DNA of 64,000 bases from Eutypella sp. D-1 (lineage: Eukaryota > Ascomycota > Sordariomycetes > Xylariales > Diatrypaceae). Within the stretch, counting starts at the first letter, position 1. Every line of letters starts with the position of its first letter. Shown here one piece after another: positions 41,460 to 53,171 of the stretch. A program made the position numbers and the translations under genes. The stretch spans positions 1 through 64,000 of the forward strand of contig JAJTTP010000023.1 in assembly GCA_023313575.1 (NCBI GenBank). Reading direction: 5' to 3'. The notes under the pieces were generated by a model that was not told the DNA's origin, did not search any database, and saw only the letters and a program-made list of their open reading frames with translations.

Positions 41460-43444
41460 GTTGTACTTGAAGCTCAGGCGACTAAAGCGAAAACTAGTGC
41501 AGATGCCGTGGAAGGTGTGCTGCGGAGTCTAACGACATCGCATTGCGCTCCAGGACCCGAAGCCAAATAAATACGCCTATCGTCAAGGCGGATTGGAACG
41601 GCATTCAACAAGAGAGAGACTCTCCTCGTCTCTGGCACCCGGTTTCCCCGCTCGCGATGATGTCAACCTGATGTCCATTAGAACCACTCCCAGCCGTATG
41701 ATTACATTACCTGAAGGGTCAAAGCGTTTCTCCAACGCATGGGCTCTGCCTGGGACATCCGCAGAGATCATCGGATGTTCAATCACACAGCTGCGACGAG
41801 ACGGATAAGGTGATATCTTGATGCTACTGAAGCTGCACCGGGACGAGCTGAACAGACTCGTCATGCATAACACTGCGGGGACTGTTCTTGACATATGCAA
41901 CACGATAATGTCTCCTGCCGTTGCCGACTCAATATCACACTGGTGGGAAGTGGGATAGTGGGGGGTTGCAACAGTTTCCGCGGGGATATCGCTGTCGCGG
42001 CCACCCTGTGTTATGGGAGCTGAAGGACGTGGCGGCAAGGAAGAGTTTGCGACAGAGATGCTACAGTGAGACCGGGTTGCCTCAGCTACAGTAGGGGCAA
42101 AGATAACGCCAATTTCTTTTTTTTTAAGACGGCCATTTTGCCACCAAAACGCGTATATTTCTATAACAAATACCTTCACCAAAGTAGTAGGTACGACGAT
42201 GATGCGAGGTAGGTTAGATAAGGAATTGATTAAATAAAATATAGATGTTTTTATAAAGCCATATATTTAATGTGTTAATAACTATAAGCGTTTATAACGT
42301 AGGTAATCTTAGTGGTAACCCCGCTGTAAATTAATAACGTATTAACTATATTTTAGCGGTATCCAGCTATTACCGGTTTATAAACATTTTAAGGCATAAA
42401 TGCGTTACGTGGTTTAATTTTTATACGCTATATTAAAAAAAGCGTAAGCTTTTCTCCCCCGGTTGGCTTATGTTTTTTATATTAAATATTTACGGTAAGT
42501 ATATAATCTGTATACGTATTAATTTAACGCAGTAATAAATTAGTTTAAAAAAAGATTACTTAAAATTAAAAATAATTAAAATATATTAAACCATAAATAA
42601 CTATTAAATATTTAATATATAATAAAAAGGCGGGTAAGTATTTTTCGAACCGGTAGCAATACGTTTATACTTTTAAATTTATTATTATAAAGGTAAAGGT
42701 TTTAAGTAGGCCTTATTAGGCTTATAAAACTATTTATCTTTAAAAAAAGAATTAATAATTCGTGCAAAATTCCAGCGACGGCATATAAAAAGGAATAGCA
42801 GCCGAGGATGGCTAAAATCCTTGCCATTTTATTTTATTTACCTAGTAAACCAGACCCGTCTTCGTGGTATACACATAAAACGTACCTTATATTTATTAAT
42901 TTTAAATACGATTAATAACACAACTTTCACATAAAATAAAACGTGCAGTTACTTTAAATATCTAACCTAAAGTCGTATTCCACTGGTTCGGTGATTGACG
43001 AACGACCAACCATCAATGCTATGTCTGTATCGTTCAGAGAACGCATAGATGGCCCGGGGAAACGGCAGGGTGATGTACGCACCGTCTTTGCTGCATATAC
43101 CGGTGAACATCGCCAAGCGCCCTCTTCTTTGATCAATCGAAGTTACCCGCTTGGAGATATATTGGACGGGGACGATCGGAATAACACCCTGAGGGTTACA
43201 TGTCCCATACCAGATGATACGAGATGTACATTGTGCGGGATATGGACCTGACGCTGTATTCTCTCCAAGGGCTCTCGATTTCAAGGTGTGGGCTTGACGA
43301 GATTGACCTCGAGGGTCGCGTATAGTCCATGCTCTCCCCATTCGCAGCCTCCTGAATCAACTCTACCCACTAGGTACTCGACATTCCCCCAACTTTATTC
43401 TGGAGACATATTGTGGCAACTCTCTGGGGACGAGGACCGCCATC
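41460..43444. other. Divergent spacer between C and D, with a RIP block
   Basis: The ends should carry the promoters of C and D. A RIP-mutated AT-rich block occupies the middle. A 199-codon minus-strand frame (41583-42182) and a 124-codon one (42967-43341) have no recognisable features and are not called as genes. Confidence 0.5.
42190..42965. repeat. RIP-degraded AT-rich block between C and D
   Basis: TpA-rich and poor in CpA and TpG, with CpG retained, like the blocks at 1-1250 and 8125-9145. The source element cannot be identified. It shows that a repeat once sat inside the A-D gene group without destroying the genes. Confidence 0.7.
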
Positions 43445-46400
43445 ATGTCGTCTGGCATTTACGTCACGTCTTATCATATCAACGTCAAGGTCGGCGATGC
43501 CGCTATCCACCTAGTTATCAAGGGAAGCAGCGGTAATAAGGAAGTTCTGAGAGCTGTCCTCATCGATGGCGGATCGTCGAAACGTAATGATATCCTGGGA
43601 AAGGACAATGCTCTCAAGCGCATGGTTGATAGGCTCAGCAAGCTGTATGGAACTGTGCTGACCTTTGACACTATCGTCATCAGCCACTGGGACGAAGACC
43701 ATTATGGAGGGCTTGTGGATCTACTACGTGCGGACATGGTGAAAGCCGTGGAAAGCAATGAACAGCCCTCCAAGGTCCTGACATATCTGAAGTGGAAAAG
43801 GGAGAACAATGAAGAGGTCCCAGAGACCTACCTGTACTGCCCTAATGAGGTGTCTTCTGGTGCGAGCGTAAATGGCCTACCCCGGTTCTTTCGGCGAGGC
43901 CCCGACCCAACAACCGGGATTTTCGTCCAAGTCTGTACAGACAAGGATCCCAAGAAAGACACAGGTTCCTGGAAATCCTTTGCTCGCCTGAGATCGGCCG
44001 AGAAAGCCAGTGACTTATATACGGTTTTGGGAACGAACTTCTTCGCAAACACGGAGCTAACCAACAACCCTGGCAAAGTCACGCCGGCCGAGTTGATGGT
44101 CAAGAATCCACCACCGTCAGGTTGGCCGGGGATGTACTGTATAGGAGTCAAAAACAAGACGTTCGAGATGAGCAAGCCCCCCAGGATCATTCCAGAGGGT
44201 GTCACGAAAACAAACCAATGGTCTATAACCTGCGTCATCCTCTGGCCCAGCGCTGGCGGCGGCCCGCCCAAGTGTTCACACTACTCGGCAGGAGACGCCG
44301 ACGAGAAAAGAGAGGCAGAGTATATGGAATGGCTCCAGGTTGGTGGTATTACCAGTATGACCAACATGAAGCTTAGCCACCATGGCTCACGCTCATCCAC
44401 GCCACTCACCTCCAACCAATTGTTCCCGGTGAACATCATCATATCCAACCCTACGGGGTACTATTTTCATCCAGGTTAGTAGCATACCCCACACCGAAAA
44501 CAGTCAGGCTCAAGCCGTTTACACATTGCAGGCTGGGAAACGATGTTCTACTTCTGCCTTTTCACGCGATACTCCGTTGACCGGAATGCCAGCATGCCTG
44601 CCCGCGTTTTCGCTACCAAATACCCCTTTTACTTATGTGTGGACAACGCGGGCGAGTACATCAATCTCGGCAAGGACGACAAGCTCCTCAAGACCCATGC
44701 CTTCGACAATGCGGCCAGTGGATCCGCCTTCCGAGAGTATCTCACCAAGGCGTACAACGAAATGCAAGGATATAACGCCAATTGGAAGGCGGTCGTCAGC
44801 GAGCTGGATGAGTATAAGAAAGTAGGGAAGGATCCAAAGGAGCAGAGGAAAGTCATCATGGATTTACTCAAGGCGCGGTGGGATATGTTCTGTTGGCCAG
44901 GGGCCGATACCTACTCCAACGCGGACTTTCCCACGGGAAAACCAAACGCCCAGAAGACAACCACCCTGGCCGTCCCCGAGTGCCTCGTTGTCAGGTCAGC
45001 GAATGATTCCACCGATGGGCGAATCTCTTACATGGAGTATAACTCATCCGCTATTAAATCGTACATTAGGCCAACAACAACCACAGCGCAAAACAGCAAC
45101 GCGGTGCTCGGGAGGAAGCGCCCCATTAATGCCTTGAACACTGGAAACACGATTCCCGGATGGATGACCGTCCCCAAGAAGATGAAGAGGGGCAAGCAGG
45201 AGTCGCACCCCCCTATAGAGGGAGTCCTGGCGCAGGACACGGATGACATCAGCGTCGATAGGGAGCTCGCCAACCAGCCCGTGACCGAGAAAGGGGCTTT
45301 CTACACTCAGGAGGGCACGAACATCAACGAGATGGACCATCCGGACTGGCCCGTAGACGTCTCAATAAGCGAACAGCTACCCACAAAGGCCCCAGGCACG
45401 GCGCAGTTTTCGACCAGCTGGACGATCCAGCCAAGTTTGCCTGGCGACGACGACACCGATAACTGGTACATCTATTCCAGCAACATTCCCCAAACTTCCG
45501 TTGAAGCCGTCACCCAGCGTTATACTATTCTCTCCCCCGAGGATCCTTGGGATGGCTGGATCGCCTCCTTGCACTGCGCCGTCATCAGTCTCACCGCGGA
45601 CCCGGGAAATGATCCAGAAGTCCAATCGACACCCCTGAGTGGAGATGACGAGCTTGCCTGCTGGTTTCAGGATACCCTAGCCGCGACCGATGTGGTGATG
45701 ATCAAGTACACCGGATCCCAGGCAGCCAGTGTCGGTGGCTTTGCCGTATCGACGTCGCTGGTGGGCTCGGGCGGCACGCAACCGGAGCCTCCCATTGCCC
45801 TGTTGTTTAGCTCTGAGCATAACGCCTTATCAAATGCTTTTGCCGGGAGCCCACTCCCCCCCATGGGACTTCGCGATGGATCGACGTCGCTCGTGATGGC
45901 GCTGGATACCAGACGTCGAAAGCCGGAGACTGTGTCAATGGCCACGCTGGCTACATTCGTGGGCCTGGATGATTTATTTGAGAGCCCGTTCCTCGCACTT
46001 CTCAAGGATTTGCGCTACGTAATACCCGCCGAGGACAATCCCGGCACCGGGCACAGAAATGCCATTTGGTTCGTTCCACAGCAGTCTTACGCTACGACCA
46101 CTAGGCTACAGCTCGATCTCTCGTCGGATGATCTTGGGACCCTACAGACATTCCTGGATGTACTACATGGACGCGTCACGGGGGCATACGTGATTGCCAG
46201 GAGGAGGAACTTCTGGACCTCCGGCGAGACTACGGTGGCCTTCAACACCGAGGGCGAGCTAGTGCTCGTGTCGGAAATAGAAGTCGACAAGCTCGAATTC
46301 AATGCGGTAATGGAGCTACGGAAAGATCTCCTCGAAGTATCACTTATTCTTAAGACGAGGACGGGTCCCGTTCTTGACACCGTCCTTTCCTGGCTCAAGA

Positions 46401-49400
46401 GCAGCATCATTGGCGGTAAAGATGACGACCCCTTTCCTTTCAGGGAGTGGTTACGGAAGACAGCCGAGACCCTTTCGTTCCCCGAGTTCGACTTTCGGCG
46501 TGTCGTCATCTCATACACACCTCGGAGCCAGGACAGTACTTCCATGCAATTCTCCTGTCTTTCACTAGACATGGAAATGCAAGTCAAGGCTCGAAACCAG
46601 CGCGTCCTCACGTTGGTCACTTTTGTCTATTCGGCGGACGGAGGACCCGGAACCTCACTCACGGCGGATCTATGGGTCGGTAAGTGCTCATAAGAATCTA
46701 TTGAAAAGCTAGAACTGACCTCTGATACCAATAAGCTCCTACCTATGACGTCCACAATCCGGCCCTGCGCGTGCTTCCAGACTTTGAGAACTACGCCTGG
46801 TTCGAGCCACTAGGGATAACGACGCGGTTCGAGGAATGGCCAAAGTACTTGGACCTTGCAAGCCTCGCTGGTCTCGGGTCTGAAGACTCCCCGCCCGGGA
46901 TCTTCCCGACCATTCTCACGATGGCCCGGCTCCATGTCAACAAAGACTCGGTCGCGTTCAGCGGCGTCTTACAAGCTAAGCCCATGACAGGTGGGACTGG
47001 TCCGCCTATATTCTCGATCGACCAGGTTGATCTCTTCGCGGAGTACGCGTTCGGCTCGCATGATGGATCTGGCATCGCTATTGAACTTGGTGTTAGGGCA
47101 CTGATCCAGCCTCCGCCCGACTCGGATATCGACCCGGCAGAGATCAAAGCAGAGTTCCTGTATCCCGGGTCATCCAAGCCGTGGTCCCTCAAAGGATCTG
47201 TGGATAATCTTCTCCCAGCGCACTTCTACCAGTTCTTCCCGGACGATATGCGCGCCGCCGCCGCCGCCCTCCTCGATGGCATTGTAGTCAGGTCGTTAGA
47301 TATCGATTACTCCTACGCGAAAGGGGAAGCATCCATGTTCCAAGTCTCGGGGGTCCTAGGAATCGGAGCCCTAGACTTTGCCCTAACCTACAGCAACTAC
47401 GGCAGCGCGAAGCCTTGGGACTTCTACGCCGGAGTCGCTTTTAACTCTGAGGCTGACCAGCAGCACTCGTCCTTCCTGGCAATGCTAGCCAATCTCGTTG
47501 ATTTGGATAGCACCATTATCCCTAGCTTCCTCGGCAACATCGACGTCTCGATGAATGACCCCAGCGACGAAATCGGCCTCAGGCTAGTATCGGATCCCGA
47601 GAGTCAGTCGATGGTCTTCACCCTATGGGCGCGGATTGGCTCTCTTCGAATCCAATACATCCAATGCATTCATGATGTCCAGTCTACAATGTCTGCCACG
47701 GGAACGGCGTCGTATGCGAAGGCAAAGGCATCAGTGAAGCGTGTTCTGTTGACCTCCGTGGACAAGATTATGGAAGTCGACGTCCCCCTACTAGGAAACA
47801 TCACCCAGCCGTTTGACGAAGCACTCGCCATGTGGGTACAGTCGAAGGGCTCCGAGGGTCTCACGCTTGATGAGCTCGCCCTTGTGAACAGTGTCATCAC
47901 GGCCGATCCTCTCAATCAGAAGCCGCTGCCGTATAAGAGCGTGAAGAAGGATCCTGGAGGCCGAGATGTCGTGCTCAGAAATGGAGTCCACCTCATGCTC
48001 GTCCTAAAAAACGCAAATGGCGCGACCAGCGTTGCCCTCGATTACGTGTTTGGGAACAAGCAATCGGCCATGAACACCGGTGCCCTAAAATCCTCCTCGG
48101 ACGCTGATGGAGAGTCTGGCATGGTGGAATATCCCAAGACGGCCAATGCACTGTCGGTGCGCAACCTCGGCCTTAAGTATGCCGACAACATCCTCTCCAT
48201 CAAGGTTGACGGGGAGGTGAAACTGGGTCCGATCAGATTCGCCGTGCAGGGCTTTGCCATTCATTTGGAGTTCTCGCCTGGAGGGAACTCCAGTCTGTTC
48301 CACTTGCCCAGGCCCTCTGTCTCGCTCGAGGGGCTCTCCGCCACTTTCGACTCGCCGCCTATCAAGCTCGAGGGGATGCTGCTACACGCCGAAGACCCGA
48401 CGCTGAACATGTATGCCGGGGCTCTAGTGGCCGGCTACGTCCCCTGGCTATTCTCTGCCGCCGGCTGTTACGGGGAAGTGAAAGGCCTCAAGGGGTACAA
48501 GACGTTTTTCGTCTACGCCCGGCTTAACGGACCTCTGATCACGCTCGGGTTTGCCACTATCTCCGGCGTCGTCGCGGGGTTCGGGTACAACAGCACCATG
48601 CGGTTCCCGACCGCCGCCAGCGTGGAAAAATACCCTCTCATACAGGTCCCCACGCCTCCCGATGCGACCCCGCAGGAAGCTCTCTTGGGGCTGATAGGAG
48701 AATGGTTTAGTCCCAAGGAGGGGTCCTTCTGGATAGCTGCGGGTTTAAACGTCATCGCTTTCAAGATGGTAGAGGTTTCGGCCGTTATCGCCGTCGAGTG
48801 GGACCCCAACATCAAGATAGGCGTTTTCGCCCTCGGTGACGCAAGCATACCGCCCAAGGTAGGCGGCGGGTCCGGCTCTCGCTTCGCCCATGTCCAGTTG
48901 GGGATGACGGCAATTATAGACGTTGCCGCCGGAACCATGAAGCTCGACGGCCAGTTGACTCCTGCGTCTTACATATTGGACCCAAACTGCCACTTGACAG
49001 GTGGATTCGCGATGTACACCTGGTTTGGCGATGCGGCGCCGGAGCTGAAAGGAGACTGGGTATTCACCATCGGCGGCTACCATCGCCAGTTCAAGCTCCG
49101 TCCGCAGTACCCTACCCCGCCGCGCCTGGGTATCAGCTGGAAATTCGACAGCGCCATCAGCATCCGCGGCGAGGCCTATTTCGCCATCACCCCGAAGGTG
49201 TGCATGGGCGGGGGAAGGCTAGACGTGTCACTCAGTCTCGGCCCGCTCCAGGCGTACTATAATGCATTCATCGACTTCCTCATCAACTTCAGCCCCTTTT
49301 ATTTCATCGCGGATGGTGGCATTAGCGTCGGCGTCAAGTTCACCCTGGACCTCTGGCTCGTCACCATCCACATCAGTGTCGACCTGTCCGCCTCGCTGCA

Positions 49401-50613
49401 TATTGAAGGTCCCCCGATCCATGGCACAGTCCATGTCAACTTCTGGGTTTTCGGGTTCGATATCAACTTTGGAAGCCGCCGTCCGGGCGTCTCCGAGCTC
49501 ACTCTAGACGAGTTCATCACCTTGGCCTGTGAGTCAGGTGCGACCATGCAATCCGTGTTCCACACGATCGGCGTCCGTACCCCAGTGGGGAACTATCCGA
49601 AGCCGTACGAAGCGAAGGCGCAGGAGGGCAGCTTATTGTCTGACGGGGACCCCCGCAAGCCGCATGTCTTGGTGGTGCAGTCTGGCCTGATCCCGGAAAA
49701 CAAGACAACCTCGGAACCCAGCGGCGGGTTGTGGCAGGTCCGCGCAGCCAACTTTTCATTTGCCGTGTCGTGTAAGGTCCCTGTCGAAAAGGCCACGATT
49801 GTCACCGGCCGTCCTGAAAAATGGGAAGCAGAGAATGACCCGGAACCTCACGTCGTAGAAGGTACCGGTAACCCGATCAACGCTCGCCCAATGTGCGACA
49901 CCAAGAAATTGTCCTCGCAGGTAACCATAACCATTACCCCGGAGCCCCCGAAGCCGAGCCTCCTCACCGTGGGTGAGAAACTATATGAATCCGTGCCCGT
50001 GTGGAATAACAACGTTGGTATCGTCAAGAATCTGCCCGCAGGCCTATGGGGGAAGTGTGAGTAGCAGGCCAAGACGTTCCTGTTCGAATGATAGTCCGAA
50101 GCTAATCCCAACCCCTTCACAGATGACCCGGCGAAAGACCCCACCAAGCACGCTAACAATCCCGACTACCTCAACGGCAACTCAGCAGACTGCACGGTCT
50201 CGCTACTCTGTGGCGTAACCATCACGGTTCCCAAGCCGCTCGTCTCGGAGCTCGACACGACCTGGCCTTTTGACTTCAAGAAGTACATGGTGCTCGAGAT
50301 TGAGTCCGACTTCCACTTCCCCCGGATTATCCCCGAGGAGCCTGTCTTCCAACCGGCTCCCCTGGACGAGGCCGATAGGCCGAAACAGTGGGACGCCGTG
50401 CGTGACGCGTGGAATGCACCGGAATTGGGCGAGGGTGCGTCAATGCGGGCTAGCGAGCTTTGGCAGGAGGTGGGACTATCTGACTTGGGCTGGGACCAGA
50501 ACAAGATCGATTCAGAGGCAGGCCATGAGTTCGTTGGACGCGTGCCGGCTGCGGTGGTGAAGGATCTAGAAGACTACTACCTGTGGGCGCCTTTCCTGAC
50601 TAATAAGCCGTAA
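43445..50613 (+). CDS. Giant protein D: metallo-beta-lactamase fold plus DUF6603-like region, 4 exons
   Basis: Exons 43445-44474, 44532-46679, 46736-50056 and 50123-50613 join in frame to 2329 aa. Residues 1-345 look like a ComEC/Rec2-type metallo-beta-lactamase fold: AVLIDGGSS (about 37-45), ISHWDEDHYGGL (about 79-90, the HxDxDH metal motif), SAGDAD (about 281) and KLSHHGSRSS (about 309-318). A linker of mixed charge follows, then long beta-rich segments. At about residues 1550-1980 the pattern EGSFWIAAGL...GEAYFAITPKVCMGGGRLD...GPPIHGTVHVNFWVFGFDINFG resembles DUF6603, a domain of unknown function I know from bacterial and some fungal proteins. No signal peptide is seen. The enzyme part could hydrolyse nucleic acid, nucleotides or another phosphoester/ester; the target is unknown. 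All splice sites are standard and preserve phase, so it is one gene. It is the largest gene of the A-D group. Confidence 0.8.
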
Positions 50614-51610
50614 AGGTATAACCGTCCTCGGGCGCGCCCCAAGAGGTGGTGGCATGCGCCCTTTTTTCGTTACTCATTCCAACAAGTTCATTTGATATAG
50701 GCACGTTGCTTCGCCAAATTTAGCTTACCCTATCAATGTAGATCTCCCACGGCAGGCACAAAGGGAGCAGAATGTCTCACATACAGACACCATATAGCAA
50801 TAATCCGGGGCTACCTCATCAATTTGGGGCTTTATAGCACTTTATGATAAGGTCTTGGCATCCTTTTTAGAGACATATTGAATTAGTGGGACCAGTAACC
50901 CCTACCCCTATTATAAGTGGACTGGGCCCACATATCATCGAGGACTAAGCTTGACTACCGACTTTAGCATCGAACACAGTCTACAACTTTAAGCCCTTCT
51001 GGGAACCCAGTAAGCCTCGATGCAAACAGAGTGGAGAACATAATTCGTACTAATCTCCAATCGCAGTCGGTGACTTTCGAGTTAAAAAGTTAATTCCTTC
51101 CTTTTAGCTGTTCCACAGTGCACACTATCGTATCCGAAGTTGTGGGAAAGATGACGGAACAAAGCTTCCTGTCCCCTAAAGACAATCCCGCGAAGTTGCT
51201 GCGGGAGATTTATAATGAAATTTTTAAAACGAGTTGAAGTCAGATATTAGCATTGTCGTCGTGGGTGTCCAAGGCTACTCTTAGAAACCTGCTCCCGCCA
51301 AAGTATACCTGGAATAGGGGGGAGGCTTTCATCGATGCTGTGTGCTAGTTGGCTAGCGTTCTGGCTGTTTGACCGCATGTAGCCCTTGTCTAGCGGGATC
51401 GACGTGATTGAAGATCTCAACAATCAGCACTACACACCAACCCAGGGTGTACGATCAACAGTGATGTCTAGACCCCAGAACTTCCGTCGAGGAAGTGGAC
51501 TGCACCGCCGAACAGGCTCAGATGGGCTGCGGGGTTCTTACTGCAGCGGTGGAGGTGTCTGCCGCTATTTAGTTAGGTTTAATTCTAGAATTGAGCCCCA
51601 GCCACCATCG
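50614..51610. other. Intergenic, with a P450-derived fragment
   Basis: It holds the 3' flank of D. Apart from the short P450-like fragment described separately, no gene or RNA is supported. Confidence 0.5.
51262..51341 (-). pseudogene. Fragment of a P450-1 paralogue
   Basis: About 80 bases closely match P450-1 exon 4 (6279-6364). On the minus strand it encodes the K-helix region ID-ES-L...PPIPG-LWREQVSKSSLGH, with a deletion of about nine bases after the ESL codons and several substitutions. Nothing of the heme loop or I-helix lies nearby. It is a relic of a second gene copy, or a transposed piece. Confidence 0.7.
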
Positions 51611-52048
51611 TTCTACAAACCACTCATTTCTGGACAAAACAGTAATATAAAAGATCACGTGGTGATAACGTTGTCCAACTTATCTTGGCGACCACCCCAA
51701 AGTAGCGATAACCTCTCTTCTATATAAAGGGTACGGGCAAGCACCCATCTTGGTGTCACACGGAGGGACACTGTGGGCCAGGACCCCTGTTGGTCACGTG
51801 AGGACGGGTATATCAATTGGGCCTGTGCGGGGTTGGGAGACTTCTCCTCCTTCCCTTCTTCTTCTTTTTCCCAGGGACCTTGAGACCATAACCATTTATT
51901 ATCAAATGAATAGAAGTATCAAAGAATACAGATATTCCAAGCCGGGAGACCCCCCTTCCTTTAGCTAGCCAGCAATCAATTTAAGTAATTATCCGTTCTA
52001 CGTCTCCCGTTATATAAAATCAAGATCACTGGTGACGGCTTCGTTACA
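51611..52048 (+). mobile_element. Solo LTR, family 2, with extra internal sequence
   Basis: It matches the copies at 5292-5521 and 17261-17461 at both ends (CTACAAACCACTCATT at the left, GGTGACGGCTTCGTTACA at the right) and has the TATATAAAGGG box. It is 438 bp instead of about 230 bp because a stretch after the TATA/hairpin region (about 51760-51955) is absent from the other copies. Its right end is 14 bp from the stop codon of the neighbouring oxygenase. Confidence 0.7.
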
Positions 52049-52062
52049 AATCTCTGTCTCGC

Positions 52063-53171
52063 TCAAAACGTCACCCGCAGTTCCTGCGCCATCCCCCCCG
52101 ACAGCACGGTTTCCTTGCCCTGAATGTCATGCGGTAGCTCATACGTCTCATACTTTGTCAAATACCAGTTCTTGGCAGTCGACTCTCTATCATTGCTATC
52201 TTTGAACTCAGTCGCATCTGACGCCCTCAAAAAGTATGACACGGAGTAGCGGTCTTCCTGCTGGATGCCCCCTAGTGGAAGCACGCGATGTAGCGCCGAG
52301 CGGAAGCGTTTATTGGATAGGAACCTTAGGGTATCGGCGACATTGATGATTGCGTGACCCGGCCGAGGTCTGACGTACTCCCAGGCGCCTGTCACGGGCG
52401 AAACGACCTAGAGACCCCATTGCGGCGCGAAGAGGAGGGTCAGGGTGCCAATGTCGGTATGCATGTTCTGGCCGACCTCGTTCAGGTTCTGGGTGCCGGG
52501 TGGGTAGTGTAAGGAGTAGAGCGTGCTCTTGGAGCGGGCATCGTCGCGGTGATAGGTGTCTAGGCGGTTGCTTCCTTTGAGATTCAAACCGTCTGAGAGG
52601 CAGTCCAGGAGAAGCTTTAAGATAAAGTGGCAGGAGGCGTTGAATTGGTCGAATAGAGGTAAGTTGTCCTGGACAACCGAGGGAAGCGCCCAGCGGCCAA
52701 GCAGTTCGTTTCTCCCAATCTTGAATGGTTAGAGATTGTCCAGACCAAATAAGCAGTTGGGTTGATACATACCTTCAAAGCTTCGAAGCCATCTTTGAGC
52801 GATTCAACTGCTCCAGATTGGTTACCGGTAGCCTTGAATCTGATTTCAAGGCAATTAGTTGAGTGAGTAGTCAAAAAGGTTAACCAATACACGAACCCAT
52901 GTGCCAATGATACTGTAGGAGTTTTCAGTTTGACCTCAACTGGCTGAGCAAACCAGCGCTTGGTAATTTCGCCCACTCGGTCCAAGTCCTTCCACAGTGT
53001 CCCAGAGCCCGAGCCTTGAAGATCCAGATAGAAGAAGCCGTCCCTTTCACAGGCCTTGAGAAGAGTCTCTAACTCTTGCTCATCGCGATCGAAAAGGTTG
53101 TGAAACTTGACGGTACAGAGATCAGCAATATTGACATTGTCATAGGGGTTCGATGGTGTTCCGGACGGCAT
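52063..53171 (-). pseudogene. Fe(II)/2-oxoglutarate oxygenase with in-frame TAG (2OG-1)
   Basis: Exons 53171-52897, 52839-52773 and 52719-52063 give 333 codons, exactly the total of the paralogue at 56212-57319. The N-terminal DIOX_N-type part (LLKACERDGFFYLDL) and the C-terminal jelly-roll are present with the HTD iron ligands (NMHTDIGTLTLLF), the distal His (SALHRVL) and the 2OG-binding Arg (RYSVSYFLR). One codon is TAG (52410-52408) where the paralogue has CAG (Gln) in GLQVLSP. The stop falls after the HxD but before the distal His and Arg, so the truncated product should be inactive. The rest is intact, so the lesion is young. CAG to TAG is a C-to-T change in a CpA context, as RIP makes; a sequencing error or rare RNA editing are alternatives. 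Confidence 0.8.

Noticed and set aside
41583..42182. 199-codon minus-strand frame upstream of C
   Set aside because: It has low-complexity Ser/Arg composition, no domain, and begins at the edge of a RIP block.
43445..46693. Calling the metallo-beta-lactamase part and the DUF6603-like part as separate genes
   Set aside because: A standard GTAAGT donor at 46680 and an acceptor at 46735 join them in phase, and the downstream frame has no good start, so one gene is the simpler reading.
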